A DNA stretch of 64,000 nucleotides from Ziziphus jujuba (GCF_031755915.1 NC_083379.1:1003001-1067000), one strand, 5' to 3'; shown: positions 38,886 to 50,946, numbered from the stretch's first letter. Numbers and translations: made by a program. Notes: generated by a model not told the origin, from the sequence alone.

Positions 38886-39180
38886 CTACTTGGAGAGTTT
38901 TGATTAAGCTGTGAGGGATGAACAGGCGATCATAGAGGAATTAGAGTGGTGGTGTTTCAGAGAACAAGAATTGAAATGGTAATGTTGTAGGTTGAATTGA
39001 ACATTGGAAAGAAGGAGGTTTGAGGACGTAGAGTTCTGGAAATTTTCTTTTTTTAATTCATTTGTAACTTTTTTATATTTTTGCAAGTATCATTCAAAAT
39101 AATAAAATTCAAATTTAACAAAAAACATTTGAGAACTAATTGAAAATTACAATATTGAAAAGATAATAAAAAAAAAATTG

Positions 39181-40480
39181 GGGGACCAAAGCCAACGCTA
39201 TTACATCCAAGCAGCGTTGGCTTTGGTCTCTCAATTTTTTAAATTTTTTTATTATTTTATTATTATTATTTTTTAATTCCTTTATAATTTTTTTTATATT
39301 TTTGCAAGTATCATTCAAAATAATAAAATTCAAACTTAACAAAAAAATTGAGGACCAATTGAAAATTACAAAAAAGAAAAGATAATAAAAAAAATTTTAG
39401 GGGACCAAAGCCAACGCTATTACATCCAAGCAGCGTTGGCTTTGGTCCCTCAATTTTTTAAAATTTTTTATTATTTTTTTAATTACTTTGTAATTTTTTT
39501 TATATTTTACAAGTATCATTTAAAATAATAAAATTCAAACTTAACAAAAAAAATTGAAAACCAATTGAAAATTACAAAATTGAAAAGATAATAAATAAAA
39601 AAAAAATTGGGGGACCAATGCCAATGCTATTACATCCCAGCAGCGTTGGCTTTGGTCCCTCAATTTCTTAAAATTTTTTATTATTATTTTTTTAATTCCA
39701 TTGTAATGTTTTTTTTTTTTATATTTTTGCAAATATCATTCAAAATAATAAAATTCAAACTTAACAAAAAAAAAATTTGAGAACCAATTGAAAAGATAAT
39801 AAAAAAAAATTTGGGGGACCAAAACCAACGCTATTACATCTCAGCAGCATTGGCTTTGGTCCGCCAATTTTTTAAAATTTTTTATTATTTTTTTTAATTT
39901 TTTTTGTAATTTTTTATATTTTTGCAAGTATCATTCAAAAAAATAAAATTCAAACATGACAAAAAAAATTGAGCATCAATTGACAATTACAAAATTAAAA
40001 AGATAATAAAAAAAAATTGGGGCACTAAATTCAACGCTATTACATCCCAGCAATGTTGGCTTTGATCCCCAAATTTTTAAAATTTTTTTATTATTTTTTT
40101 TATTTTTTTAATTCCTTTATAATTTTTTTATATTTTTGTAAGTATCATTTAAAATAATAAAATTCAAACTTTACAAAAAAAAATTGAGGACCAATTGAAA
40201 ATTATAAAATTGAAAAGATAACAAAAAAATGTTGGGGGAAAAATTAAAAGCATTGGCTTCGGTCCTTCAATTTTTTAAAATTTTTTATTATTTTTTTAAT
40301 TCCTTTGTAATTTTTTTATATTTTTGCAAGTATCATTCAAAATAATAAAATTCAAACTTAACAAAAAAAATTGAGGACCAATTGATAATTACAAAATTGA
40401 AAAGACAATAAAAAAAAATTGGGGGACCAACGCCAATGCTTTTACATCTTAACAGCCTTGGCTTTGGTTCTCAATTTTTT
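39181..40480. repeat. Left-arm tandem array, seven units of about 205 bp
   Basis: Unit starts at about 39181, 39401, 39611, 39815, 40021, 40235 and 40423. Each unit holds a short hairpin with the words GACCAAAGCCAACGCT and AGCGTTGGCTTTGGTC. In the first unit the 16-base arms (39184-39199 and 39213-39228) are exact complements around a 13-base loop; later units are mutated. The rest of the unit is A/T-rich with CAAGTATCATTCAAAATAAT. Confidence 0.92.
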
Positions 40481-41243
40481 TATTATTTTCTTTCTTTTAA
40501 TTTCTTTGTTGAAAATATGATAATGAACAAAAAAAATGAAGTTTTGTGTTTAAAATTGGACAAAAAAAAAAACTTTTGATGAAAATATGATAATGAACAA
40601 AAAAAAGAGGATTTGTCTTCAAAATTGGACCAAAAAAAAGAGAAATTTTTTTTTTTATGAAAATATAATAATGAAAAAAAAAATAGGGTTTGTGTTTAAA
40701 ATTGGACTAGAAAAGAAGAAAAAATGGAAAAAAAAAAAACTGTCACAAAAGAGAGCAAAGCCGACGCTATTTTCTTAACAAGCGTCGGCTTTGTACATGA
40801 TTTAGCAATGTTATTTTAAAATTGCGTCGCTAAAAACCAAATCTATACTTGGTTTTTAAAATTTATATACTTGATTATTAGCCCCTTAGCAATGCAATTT
40901 TAAAATAGTGTCGTTAAAGCCTGTACAAAGCCAATGTTTGTTAAGAAAATAGCATCAGCTTTGCTCCCTTTTGTGACAATTTTATTTATTTTACCATTTT
41001 TTCTTCATTTCTAGTCCAATTTTAAACACAAACCCTTTTTTTTTTTTTTCATTATCATATTTTCATCAAAAAAAATTTCCTCTTTTTTTTGGTCCAATTT
41101 TAAAAAGAAGCCCTCTTTTTTTTTTTTTGGGGTTCATTATCCTATTTTCATCAAAAGTTTTTTCCTCTTTTTTTTGTCCAATTTTCATCAAAGGAATTAA
41201 AAAAAAGAAATAAAAAAGAAAATAAAAAAAAATTTTAAAATTA

Positions 41244-42125
41244 GAGGACCAAAGTCAAGGCTTTTAGGATGTAAAAGAGTTGGCTTTGGTTCCTTTTTTT
41301 TTTTTTTTTTTTGGTTATCTTTTCAATTTTGTAATTTTTAATTGATTCTTAATTTTTTTTTGTTAAATTTGAATTTTATTATTTTGAATTATACTTGTAA
41401 AAATATAAAAAAAATTACAAAGGAATTAAAAATAATAAAATAATAAAAAAAATTTAAAAATTAAGGATCAAAGCCAACATAGCTGGGATGTAATAGCGTT
41501 GGCTTTGGTCTCCCAGTATTTTTTTTATTATCTTTTTAATTTTGTAATTTTCAATTGATCCTCAATTTTTTTTGTTAAGTTCGAATTTTATTATTTTGAA
41601 TAATATTTGCAAAAATATAAAAAAATTACAAAGGATTTAAAAAAAATGAAAATAGTAAAAAATTGGGGGACCAAAGCCAATGCTACTGGGATGTAATAGC
41701 GTTGGCTTTGGTCCCCAATTTTTTTTTATTATCCTTTCAATTGGTCTTCAATTTTCTTTTATTAATTTTGAATTTTATTATTTTGAATGATGGTTACAAA
41801 AATATAAAAAATTTATAAAGGAATTAAAAAATAATAATAATAAAAATTCAAAAATTGAGGGACCAAAGCCAACGCTGCTGGAATGTAATAGCGTTGGCTT
41901 TAGTCCTCTAATTTTTTTTATTATCTTTTCAATTTAGTAATTTTCAATTAGTTCTCAATTTTTTTTTGTTAAATTTGAATTTTATTATTTTGAATGATGC
42001 TTACAAAAATATAAAAAAATTATAAAGGAATTAAAAAATAATAATAATAATAATAATTTAAAAATTGAGGGACCAAAGCCAATGCTGCTAGAATGTAATA
42101 GCGTTGACTTTAGTCCACCAATTTT
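41244..42125. repeat. Right-arm tandem array, five units of about 205 bp
   Basis: Reverse-oriented copies of the left-arm unit, starting at about 41244, 41464, 41665, 41857 and 42067, with the same small hairpin (CCAAAGCCAACGCTGCTG and TAATAGCGTTGGCTTT). Confidence 0.9.
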
Positions 42126-42419
42126 TTTGTTTTTTAATAATCTTTTCAATTTAGTAATTTTCAATTAGTCCTCAATTTTTTTTGTTAACTTTGAATTTTA
42201 TTATTTTGAATGATACTTTCAAAAATATAAAAAAGAAAATTACAGAGGAATTAAAAAAAAGAAAATTTCCAGAACTCTACATCCTCAAACCTCCTTTCCA
42301 ATATTCAATTCAACCCACAACACCACCATTTCAATTCTTGTTCTCTGAAACCCCACTTTTTTAACTCCTCTATGATCGCCTGCTCATCCCTCACAGCTCA
42401 ATCGAAACTCTCCAAGTAG

Positions 42420-42665
42420 GAACTCCTCAGCCTCATATTCGATCAAGATCGGAGCCTCAAGACTAAAAAGAATCCAACCAAACAAGACTCAATTATCAAG
42501 GCCATAGACGCCCTTTCTGCTTTAGGCAGCGACACAGTCACCACCGGGACTTCGCTCTCGGCCACATCAAGACTACTCTAGACCACCAAGAAAGAGCAGC
42601 CCTTACTCTAGAGGAAAATGCCCACTTGCTTTGTACCTAAGCCGGTAACGTTTTCCAGGTTATCG
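42420..42665 (+). pseudogene. Gene-like fragment in right arm of foldback element
   Basis: The frame begins ELLSLIFDQDRSLKTKKN and continues with KQDSIIKAIDALSALGSDT. It meets a TAG in the place where the left copy reads LLWT, and later shifts frame. It ends TTTTCCAG/GTTATCGATGTC, a possible exon junction. The piece is the inverted partner of 38640-38885. Broken in both arms; parent gene unknown. Confidence 0.5.
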
Positions 42666-43145
42666 ATGTCATTGTTTTTTTTTTTTTTTTTGATTTTTTG
42701 TTCACACTTAAAAAACAAAAAAAAAAGGCTCAAAAAAAAAAAAAAAAACAATGGCTCACAAATACTAACCTTTAACTAAAGCTCTAAATGGATTTTGGAT
42801 TATCGATAAGAAGGCCCGGGGGGTGGAAGCAATAGAAAAATATCTGGGGCTGGAACAGTGGATTTTATTGGGGAATTTTGAAACGGTGAGAGATGGAGGA
42901 TTTTATTTGGTAATTTAAAAATGGTAAAGTCTATGTGAAACAGTGGTGCTAGCCGGAAAGAAAATGATATTTTGAAATGGGAAGGTTGAACAAATTTTTT
43001 TTGAAGTTGTAATCTTCTCACGTGTGATAGGAAAATATCTGAGTCGTTCACTGGATAAGTTAAAATCTAATGGTTGATCATTTTTTTACATTTTTTAACC
43101 GCATTATTTTCGTAAGGTCAGTGCTGACCATAAAAGAACTCTATA

Positions 43146-43796
43146 TGTATATGATAAAAATAAAAATAAAATGTGCACCAGTTACTAATTATGATTTATC
43201 CATGGAGAGCTTTGATGTACTCTTAGATTTAAGCTGATAGTAAAACTACTAAGAATATATTTTTAGGTTTTTTTTTTTTTTTGGTAAAGTGCTTTTGCTA
43301 AGTATCAGTTTTTTGCTTGGTAATCATCCTTCAAAATAGTAATTGATTAGCTAATAAGTTTCTTTTGAACATTGATTAGCTAATCAATAAAGCACTCGTA
43401 ACAATTATATACAACTTTTATCAAAAAAATAACAAAAGAGAACAATAATATATAACTTATAATTTGAAACAATAAATGCTATATACTTATAAGAATATAA
43501 ATTTTGATTATGTGCCGTGCTGTCCTTATACATAAATAAAGAAATTCTTACAAAGCTCATGAAGAGTAGTCCTATCTCAATCCTATCTCTGTAACAAACA
43601 AATTTAATACAAAGGCATGAAAAAAAAAAAAGAAAAAAAAAAAAAACACCATATAGACTGAGTAATTATGGATTTTCCTTTTCCGTGTTGATCTTTTGTC
43701 AATCATGGACAAGGAAAGCAAAAACATTTTGCCTCTCATTCTCACATCCACACTGATATTACAAAACATCGACTTTCAAATTAACTATTTCTTTGC
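43146..43796. other. Spacer between foldback element and 4CL 3' end
   Basis: AT-rich with poly(A/T) runs at 43268-43283 and 43619-43646. It should include the 4CL 3' untranslated region at its right edge. Nothing else seen. Confidence 0.5.
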
Positions 43797-46084
43797 CTAG
43801 TTGTATTTACCTTCAGCAAGTCTTGCTCTCAAATCTTTCCTCAATATTTTTCCTGAAGGGGCTTTAGGAATTTTATCTGTGAAGAAAACCCGACCAATTC
43901 GTTTATAATACACCACCTGCCCAAAAATAACACAAATTTAATTAACCAAGAGCAAATAATTTAAGTCTCTGTTGATTTTGCATATATATATATATATATA
44001 TATATGAAGAATATCTCAAGTATTGCCTGGTTCAGTTTTTGTATTAAATAAATTAATTACCCACCAGATAACCTCTTCCTTACTTGGCCTTCGGTCAATG
44101 ATCAAGTTTCTTCAATTGGCTATTAAGAATTAGATTTGGTCCCATGTAATTAACCTAAATATATACATGCCAGTTTATCAATTTCTTATCCTACCCATTT
44201 TTAATTGGTTTACCTAACTTTTGGTGACAGAATTAAAGAAATCTTTTTAAAGTATTTCGAACTTATAATTTGATAAATTTATGCACATGGCCATGAACCC
44301 ACCACGATTAGAAAACCAAATGAAGATTGCTTCATGTTTGGATGAGAACAAAACCGGATGGATATAATTACAAGAAATTGAGGGCCAATTCACCTAACTT
44401 ATCGGCTAATTGAAGTAATTTAGCTAGCTACACTTTTTGCCGACGGGAAACAAAACTCTGTTTTATTAATTAATATGCCAATATATTAGTTAACAGCAAA
44501 ATGTGGTCCCCGTAGTTTGCATTCATGTTATATATCATCATGTACTGTAAATGTTCAATAAATAAAAAATTGAACAAAAGAAAAGAAATTAGTACCTGCT
44601 TTGAGATGTATTGTTTGATTTCATCTTCGGTGATCTTGGAACCGTTTGATCTTACTACAAATGCAACAGGAATCTCTCCCGCGGCCTCATCTTTCATACT
44701 GTTAAAAAAAAAAAGAAAATGTATCAAATTGTTAGCTTAATTTTAGACCTAAAAATCCATGGTGTATTTTTTATTTATAGGTGAGACAGAGAGAGAGAGA
44801 GAGAGAGATGATAATATGGGGGAAGCCTTACGGTACAACAGCAGCATCAGAGATGTTTGGATGGGCAATCAGCATTGCTTCGAGCTCAGCAGGGGCCACT
44901 TGAAAGCCTTTGTATTTGATCAACTCTTTTAATCGATCAACAATGAAAAGCTCATCATCATTGTCGATGTAACCTATATCCCCTGTATGCAGCCATCCTT
45001 CTTTGTCTATTGTATTCTCTGTTGCCTCTGGATCGTTCAGGTAACCTGAAAAATTAAATTGATTTACCAACGGATTATTATTTATTTTTTTTAATATATA
45101 TAGATGCAGATGCACTAATTGACGTTAGAACTTCAAGCTTATTAAAATTTTCGTCCAAAAAAAATTTATTAAAATTGCCATTCTTTTCTTTTTTTTTTTT
45201 TTTTTTTTTTTTTTTGTCTCTCTCCTTTGCTTCCATTTAAAACATAGGGTTAAGTAACCAATAAATTGTTGTTAGATAGAATCATGATCATGACTCATGA
45301 TTGATGAAAGTACTTGTCAAACGAAACACTGATGTTGACTTAATTGATAACTCACTTTAAAATTAATATCTTATGTTCTAAGATGGAGAGTGATGACCTT
45401 TATAAATTTAGAATTATGAATAATTCATACTCGAACAGTAGTAGCTCCACTAGGGAATTAACAATTAAGGGGAACTGATGTTGCTCAATAGCTTCATATG
45501 GAGGTGAAGCCAAGGGAAGCAAAGGGAGAGGGAGCCCTCACCCTGCTCGTTTCCTCATAAAGTAGCTAAGCCGGTGCCTAGTAACTATCTGTGACTCAAT
45601 TTTAAGATCCTAATCTATAATTAAATTTTAGTTATGATTTCAAGATGCTGGATTAATTATTTTAACTAATAAAAAAAAAAGTCAGCAATTATGTATCATC
45701 ATTAAGACCAAAACGTTAAAAAAAATAATAAAATTTAAAACATTGAAATAAAATAAAATAAAGAAGAAGAACAGATATAGAGTAGTTGATCACATGAAAT
45801 AACAGATGGGCACGAGTAAAACGAGAATGTTAGATATGGCTTCTTCCTCGAATATAAAGTCAATAATAATTAGGTTGTAAATACTATTCCTCCTATTCAT
45901 GATGACATAAATATACATATATTCTACCATTTTCTAAATTCTAATCTTTCAATTTCAAATGAATAACATAGAGCTTCGATACAACATAAATAACATACTC
46001 TCTAAAATTTTAAGACACCACTGATTTTTTTTTTTTTCCCTTCCCTTTATCATACAATACTGATTTAATGCCACTTTTTATCTG

Positions 46085-46115
<31 letters not shown>

Positions 46116-47220
46116 TATAGATATTTAATTAACTTCTATGAACGGCAAACACCCTGCAAAGTTTTTTATTCATGTATAACAGACAATGACTTTTAGCCAC
46201 TTCAACAATCAATCTCACCCTCCAAAAATAATAATTTAGTGTTAATGGGGACAAATATTATTTATTTTGTTCAATTTATATAAAACAGTAGTACTGTGTC
46301 AATCATAATATGTTATAAAATATGTCTTTTGCGTACATTCCAGAATAAATAATACTATGAAATTGAAATTTTCTCCATTTCCACGAAACTAGATGTTTCA
46401 ATACTTCTGTTTTTCTCTCACGAATATTGACTTTTCAAAAGAACAAAATATCAGATCACAAATCTCCAACACTGCCAGATTCTCAATGAATATTCTACCC
46501 ATCCAATTGCTGAAAATTCAACTCAATTTTCTAATCGATGTAAACTCTCATAATTAAAAACAATTTAAACTTGTTTACCAAGGAAAAAAAATGATTTAAA
46601 CTTAACGAAAACCTAAAATATGAATCGCACTTTGTGACAAATAAATAATTTATAGACTTATTTTTACATAAAGCATGAATTGATTATATATATATATATA
46701 TGTGCAGGAAAAGCGTTTTAATATTACCTTTCATGATTTGGCTTCCTCTAATACAAATCTCTCCGGCTTGATTTCGCGGAAGGGAAGCGCCAGTATCAGG
46801 ATCAACGATCTTCATCTCGGCGTTTCTTACGACGGTCCCACATGCACCTGATTTGATCTCGAATGGTTCTTTAGCAAATGCCAAACACATTGACAGCACT
46901 GGCCCAGCCTCCGTCATTCCATAGCCCTGTCCACACCAGAACCAACCCGTATTATTTTATTTTTATTATTTTTTAATTTTTTATTGGTTTCCACTTTCCA
47001 CCCATATCCTTATTATTTCGTGGACTTCTTTTCTATTTTATTAGTCCAACATGTTAATTTTGGGTTTCGACTCTTAAAGAATTTGCCATCTGTCTTAATG
47101 ACTCTTTCCTAAATTTTTTTTTGGTGAATATGACTCTTTCCTAAATTAGTACAACAAAGAGAAATCAATAATATTTTGAAAATACGGCAATCCCTGACTA
47201 GTACAACAAAATGTAATATG

Positions 47221-47260
<40 letters not shown>

Positions 47261-48872
47261 TTGTAGTTTTTTGAACTCAGGCTAGGAGCAATATGAACTT
47301 GTAATTTCATGCAATAACCAAACAATCAAAACAACCAAATATATACTTGTCCAATCATAAAAAATATACTGATCTAAAAATATAATAATTATTTTGTCCG
47401 GACTGAGAGAAGCGACTATCATGAACAGTTATCGAGTTGACAGGTATCTGTTCGCCATACATAATTCCTCAGTATCAATAAATGCAAGTAAATAAGTGCC
47501 AAAATTTGTTGGATATATATGGTCCACTACCTTAGGCTCCTATCAAGAGTAAATATTTAATATAATTATGATCCTTATTCAAAAAAATAATAATAAAAAA
47601 ATAATTATGATCCGATAAAACCCAACAAGTGGGAGAAAAGGAACGTTCCAAAATTAACCACTCGCCGGACACTAAAGCGCAAATGGACGTTTCTAAGTAC
47701 TTTTTTTTTTTTTTTTTTTTTTTGATAAATTAACTTCTAAGCACTTTATTGCGATATATCATCACCGTCGATTATGTAGGTCCTACCAGATATACGGTTA
47801 CTAATAACATGGAAACGACAAGAAAATCTACGAAATTCATTTTTTTCTTTTTTTGTTTTTTTACCTGTCCGAGTTTGGCATTAGGAAGCTTGGCTCTGAG
47901 AGCATCCTCCAGTTCCTTCCCCATGGGCGCCGCCCCGGACAGCACCATCCTGATCGACGACAAGTCGTACCGATCGACTTCCGGGCTTTTCACGATGGCC
48001 AAGACGATCGGAGGAACGAACGGCGCGATCGTGACCATGTACTTATCGGTCAGTTCAAGCAACTTGTGGGTCTCAAACTTGTGCATGATCAGGATGGAAG
48101 AACCAGCTCGGAGTGCGCAAAGCAAGACCGAGTTGAGAGAGTAGATGTGGAAAAGAGGAAGAACACAAAGGATCACATCGTCTTCGCGGAAGTAAAGGTT
48201 GGGATTTTCTCCATCCACTTGCTGACCCACGCTCGTCACTTGACTTCTGTGCGTCAGCATGACGCCTTTTGGAAGTCCCGTCGTACCAGAAGAATACGGC
48301 AGCGCAACGACGTCGTCCGGATTGATTTTCACCGCCGGGATGTCATTCTCGTCGGCCTGAACAAGCTCCGAGAAATGCAGAAGGCCAATTTCCTCCGCCT
48401 CCGCCGGCGGTGAATCGATACACATGATCTTGATGCCGTTTTGTTTGGCGAAGTCCTTGACTTTGTCGACGTAAGCGGCTTGTGTTATGATCAGCTTGGC
48501 TTTGGAGGCAGCCGCTTGCTTCGCCACCTCCGCCGGAGTATAAAAGGGATTCGCGGTGGTGCTCATGGCGCCGATATACGACGCGCCGAAGAATGCGAAG
48601 ACGAATTGAGGACAGTTTTGGAGCCAGAGCATGATAACGTCGCCTTGTTTAATTCCCAACTTGTCGAGACCCGACGCGACTTTACGGGAAGTGAGCTCGA
48701 CGTCGCCGTAGGAATACGTTTGTCCCGTGCTTCCGTCGATCAAACATGTACGGTCTTTGAACTGAGAAATCTTTTCGAAGCAATAAGTGTGTAAAGGGAG
48801 GTGGTTTGGGATGTAAATGTCCGGGAGTTTCGAACGGAAAATGAATTCTTGATGTTCTTGCTTTGGCTCCAT
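43797..48872 (-). CDS. 4CL: 4-coumarate:CoA ligase, class I type, five exons
   Basis: 4CL activates hydroxycinnamic acids to CoA thioesters through an acyl-AMP intermediate, feeding lignin and flavonoid synthesis. Exons (minus strand): 48872-47865, 46926-46728, 45045-44832, 44698-44596 and 43916-43797, all GT-AG, giving 547 residues, the normal length. The start MEPKQ is followed by the conserved [20 protein letters not shown]. Box I, the AMP-binding loop [11 protein letters not shown], is at 194-204. FHIYSLNS (241-248) is in the substrate pocket. [19 protein letters not shown] opens exon 2 and Box II GEICIRG is at 391-397. The hinge region [16 protein letters not shown] is in exon 3. The C-terminal catalytic Lys is in PSGKILRK (about Lys531). 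Exon 1 is much richer in G+C than its surroundings. Sequence style fits the lignin-linked class I enzymes, by similarity only. Large antisense frames over exon 1 are shadows. Confidence 0.96.
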
Positions 48873-48957
48873 TTTGTGTGTGTTTGGATGGAGGGAAAGT
48901 GAAGGAAAAAACAAAAACAAAAAAAAAAAAAAAATTGTTAAGAGAAGGTGAGAATCG

Positions 48958-48964
48958 GGTTGGT
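48958..48964 (-). promoter_or_regulatory. AC-II element (ACCAACC) near 4CL start
   Basis: Reads ACCAACC on the gene's strand, 86 bases before the start codon. AC elements bind R2R3-MYB lignin regulators in phenylpropanoid promoters. If the TATA box at 49017-49026 is the one used, this copy falls in the 5' leader. Confidence 0.5.
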
Positions 48965-49016
48965 TTTCGTTTTCGTGAACACCTTCCCTGATTTTTGGTT
49001 TGGGATTTGGTCGTAG

Positions 49017-49026
49017 TAAATATACA
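49017..49026 (-). promoter_or_regulatory. TATA box of 4CL
   Basis: TGTATATTTA on the minus strand, about 145 bases before the 4CL start codon. Confidence 0.5.
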
Positions 49027-49323
49027 AGTAGGTGATGGTGGGCAAAGCTGGTGAGAATTGCGAAAGGACTACCTTGGACTTTTTATTTTTTGCAAGGGTA
49101 AAAATGTTAAATGACGTCCAAATTCGCTCTCAACAACTGTTTATCTAACAGCGCTGTTACCATATCTGAATGCGACCACCAACTATCACATGCCACGTTT
49201 AAACTTTCTACTCCATCTAACTCATTTTACCTCTTAAAATGGACGTGGCGTTCAGTGATTCGTTAGATATGTAGGTCTTACAGATTTAGGTTAAGCCGAA
49301 CGTGTAGTCTAGTGCAAATTTGT

Positions 49324-49330
49324 GGTTGGT
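49324..49330 (-). promoter_or_regulatory. Second AC-II element (ACCAACC) of 4CL promoter
   Basis: Exact ACCAACC on the 4CL strand about 455 bases before the start codon. Confidence 0.6.
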
Positions 49331-49424
49331 GAGGGACATTTGGGTGGGGGGGAAATATTTGGATAGGTTTTGTGGGGCTCACATTTGACTTATGCCCACC
49401 AAATTTTGCCACGTAGGATGACCC

Positions 49425-49431
49425 ACCTAAC
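49425..49431 (+). promoter_or_regulatory. AC-III element (ACCTAAC) of 4CL promoter
   Basis: Exact ACCTAAC, in opposite orientation to the gene, about 555 bases before the start codon. Confidence 0.55.
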
Positions 49432-49478
49432 ATAAACTGGATTTTAGCACACCACATTACCATTACCTACTGCAACTG

Positions 49479-49493
49479 CACGTGATGACGTCA
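49479..49493. promoter_or_regulatory. Composite G-box plus TGACGTCA palindrome
   Basis: CACGTG (49479-49484) is followed after one base by TGACGTCA (49486-49493). Both are palindromic bZIP-type sites. They sit about 610 bases upstream of 4CL and may give light, stress or hormone input, by analogy with other plant promoters. Confidence 0.6.
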
Positions 49494-49736
49494 TGGTGAT
49501 GTTTCTGAGTCTGAGCGAGTTAGATCTACAGCCGGCGGCTCAAAAATACACGGCTAAATTTTTATTTCCTTTCTTTAAATAAAAATGTGTAATATATATA
49601 TATGTGTGTATATTATAAAAGGCACCATTTATAACCATCAATTTATAATTTTTATTATTCGATAGTCATAGAAAACTATGTTAAAGCTATTTTTTATAAA
49701 ATTATTATCGTGCTGTTTCTAATATATACATATATA

Positions 49737-49895
49737 GAAATTCTGTAGTGAGTACTGTCCGCATGAGAATCGCAGTATTAGTGACGGTTTTTTATAATAT
49801 TAACAACGGTTTTTTAGAAAATCATCACCAATACTATGAAAAACTGTCATCAATATTATAGTCCGCATGAGAACCGTCCACATCATAAATAAACT

Positions 49896-49897
<2 letters not shown>
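49737..49897. mobile_element. MITE copy 1 (short palindromic element)
   Basis: About 161 bases of near-palindromic sequence. The left part GTCCGCATGAGAATCGCAGT pairs with the right part around GTCCGCATGAGAACC; the middle has GTGACGGTTTTTTATAATAT against ATACTATGAAAAACTGTCAT. TA-rich sequence lies on both sides. A second copy is at 50783. Confidence 0.75.
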
Positions 49898-49937
<40 letters not shown>

Positions 49938-50265
49938 CATTTTATTTTAGTAGATTATGTGGCGTGAGATATAATACAAAATTAAATGAAGATGAAAAAA
50001 ATGTATAAAGTTAAAAAAAAAATTCAAAATAAATGTTTAGAATTTGATTGGTTTCCATTTTAGAAGCTTATTTTCCTTTAATATATTTTTAGCATTAAAA
50101 AATGAAAATAAAAAAAATATTTTAAATTAATCTTTGCTATGTTATTTGTCAATTCTACCTTTAAAATAAGCTAGGTAACCGGCTAAGTTATTAATGTGTA
50201 TATATATACATATATTGATGAAATGTATAATATAAATAAGTTGTTGAACATATATTGTCAACTGA

Positions 50266-50317
<52 letters not shown>

Positions 50318-50782
50318 CTAACTCACCTACTAAACTTGTAATTAGAGTTTGGGAAATCGAAGGGTTAATTTGGAACAAAATCTATTTTGTGTATTTTGGC
50401 TGATGAATTACCAAGATCTAGATTGAGATTCACTTCTTTTTTTGAAAAAATAAAATAAAATAGGTTCCAACCAACATACTTGTTGATTAGATGATTCATG
50501 AACTTAGATATCAGTTTTTATTACTTTATAAAATTGTCTCTTTTAAGTAAATAAAGATGGGAGTGTGATGAGACTTACTGACATTAGAAACAATTTGCCT
50601 TACCTCAAATATTATTTTAGATGATTAAGAAGGAATTGTAAATACACATATAGATAAAATGATGAATACTTAGATTATATAACTTGTTGTGGACTTTTTT
50701 TTTTTTTTTCTTTTATAGCTAATCTCGTTTATTTTGGATTGTTATTGTAATCCATATATATATACAGATATGCATATATATA

Positions 50783-50946
50783 CACAGTCCGTCTATGGTG
50801 CGGACGGTCTTCATGCGAATCACAGTATTGGTGACGGTTTTTCATAATATTGGTAACGATTTTTTAAAAAATCGTCGTTAATACTATGAAAAACTGTAAC
50901 TAATAATGCGGGCCTCATGCAGACCGTCCTCACCATAGAATTTCCG
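50783..50946. mobile_element. MITE copy 2, same family
   Basis: About 164 bases with the same body (CGAATCACAGTATTGGTGAC, CGGACGGTCTTCATG) and a right end reading GACCGTCCTCACCATAGAATTTCC, whose reverse complement matches the left end of copy 1 (GAAATTCTGTAGTGAG). TA repeats flank both ends. Confidence 0.75.

Larger units (their letters stand above)
38161..43145. mobile_element. Large foldback (inverted-repeat) element, about 5 kb
   Basis: The left end (TATAGAGAGATTTTATGGTC) matches the reverse complement of the right end (TATAGAGTTCTTTTATGGTC). The match continues inward over the whole element to a centre near 40,860. Three layers are visible. The outer arms are about 1 kb each and hold a gene-like fragment. 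The middle layer is a tandem array of about 205-base units, seven on the left and five on the right. The inner layer is A/T-rich repeats of about 80 bases, three per arm, around a core with a 13-bp GACGCT/AGCGTC hairpin (40756-40793). Arms of about 2.6 and 2.3 kb differ mainly by the two extra units. No transposase is present. TA-rich sequence flanks both ends. Class (Mutator-like foldback or other) is not certain. Confidence 0.88.

Noticed and set aside
38161..43145. CRISPR array or satellite DNA
   Set aside because: The repeats are about 205 bases, have no unique spacers and are arranged as mirrored arms in a plant nuclear genome.
47749..48794. Long plus-strand open frames across 4CL exon 1
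   Set aside because: They are antisense to a clear 4CL exon. Their length follows from the high G+C coding sequence, and they show no family pattern.
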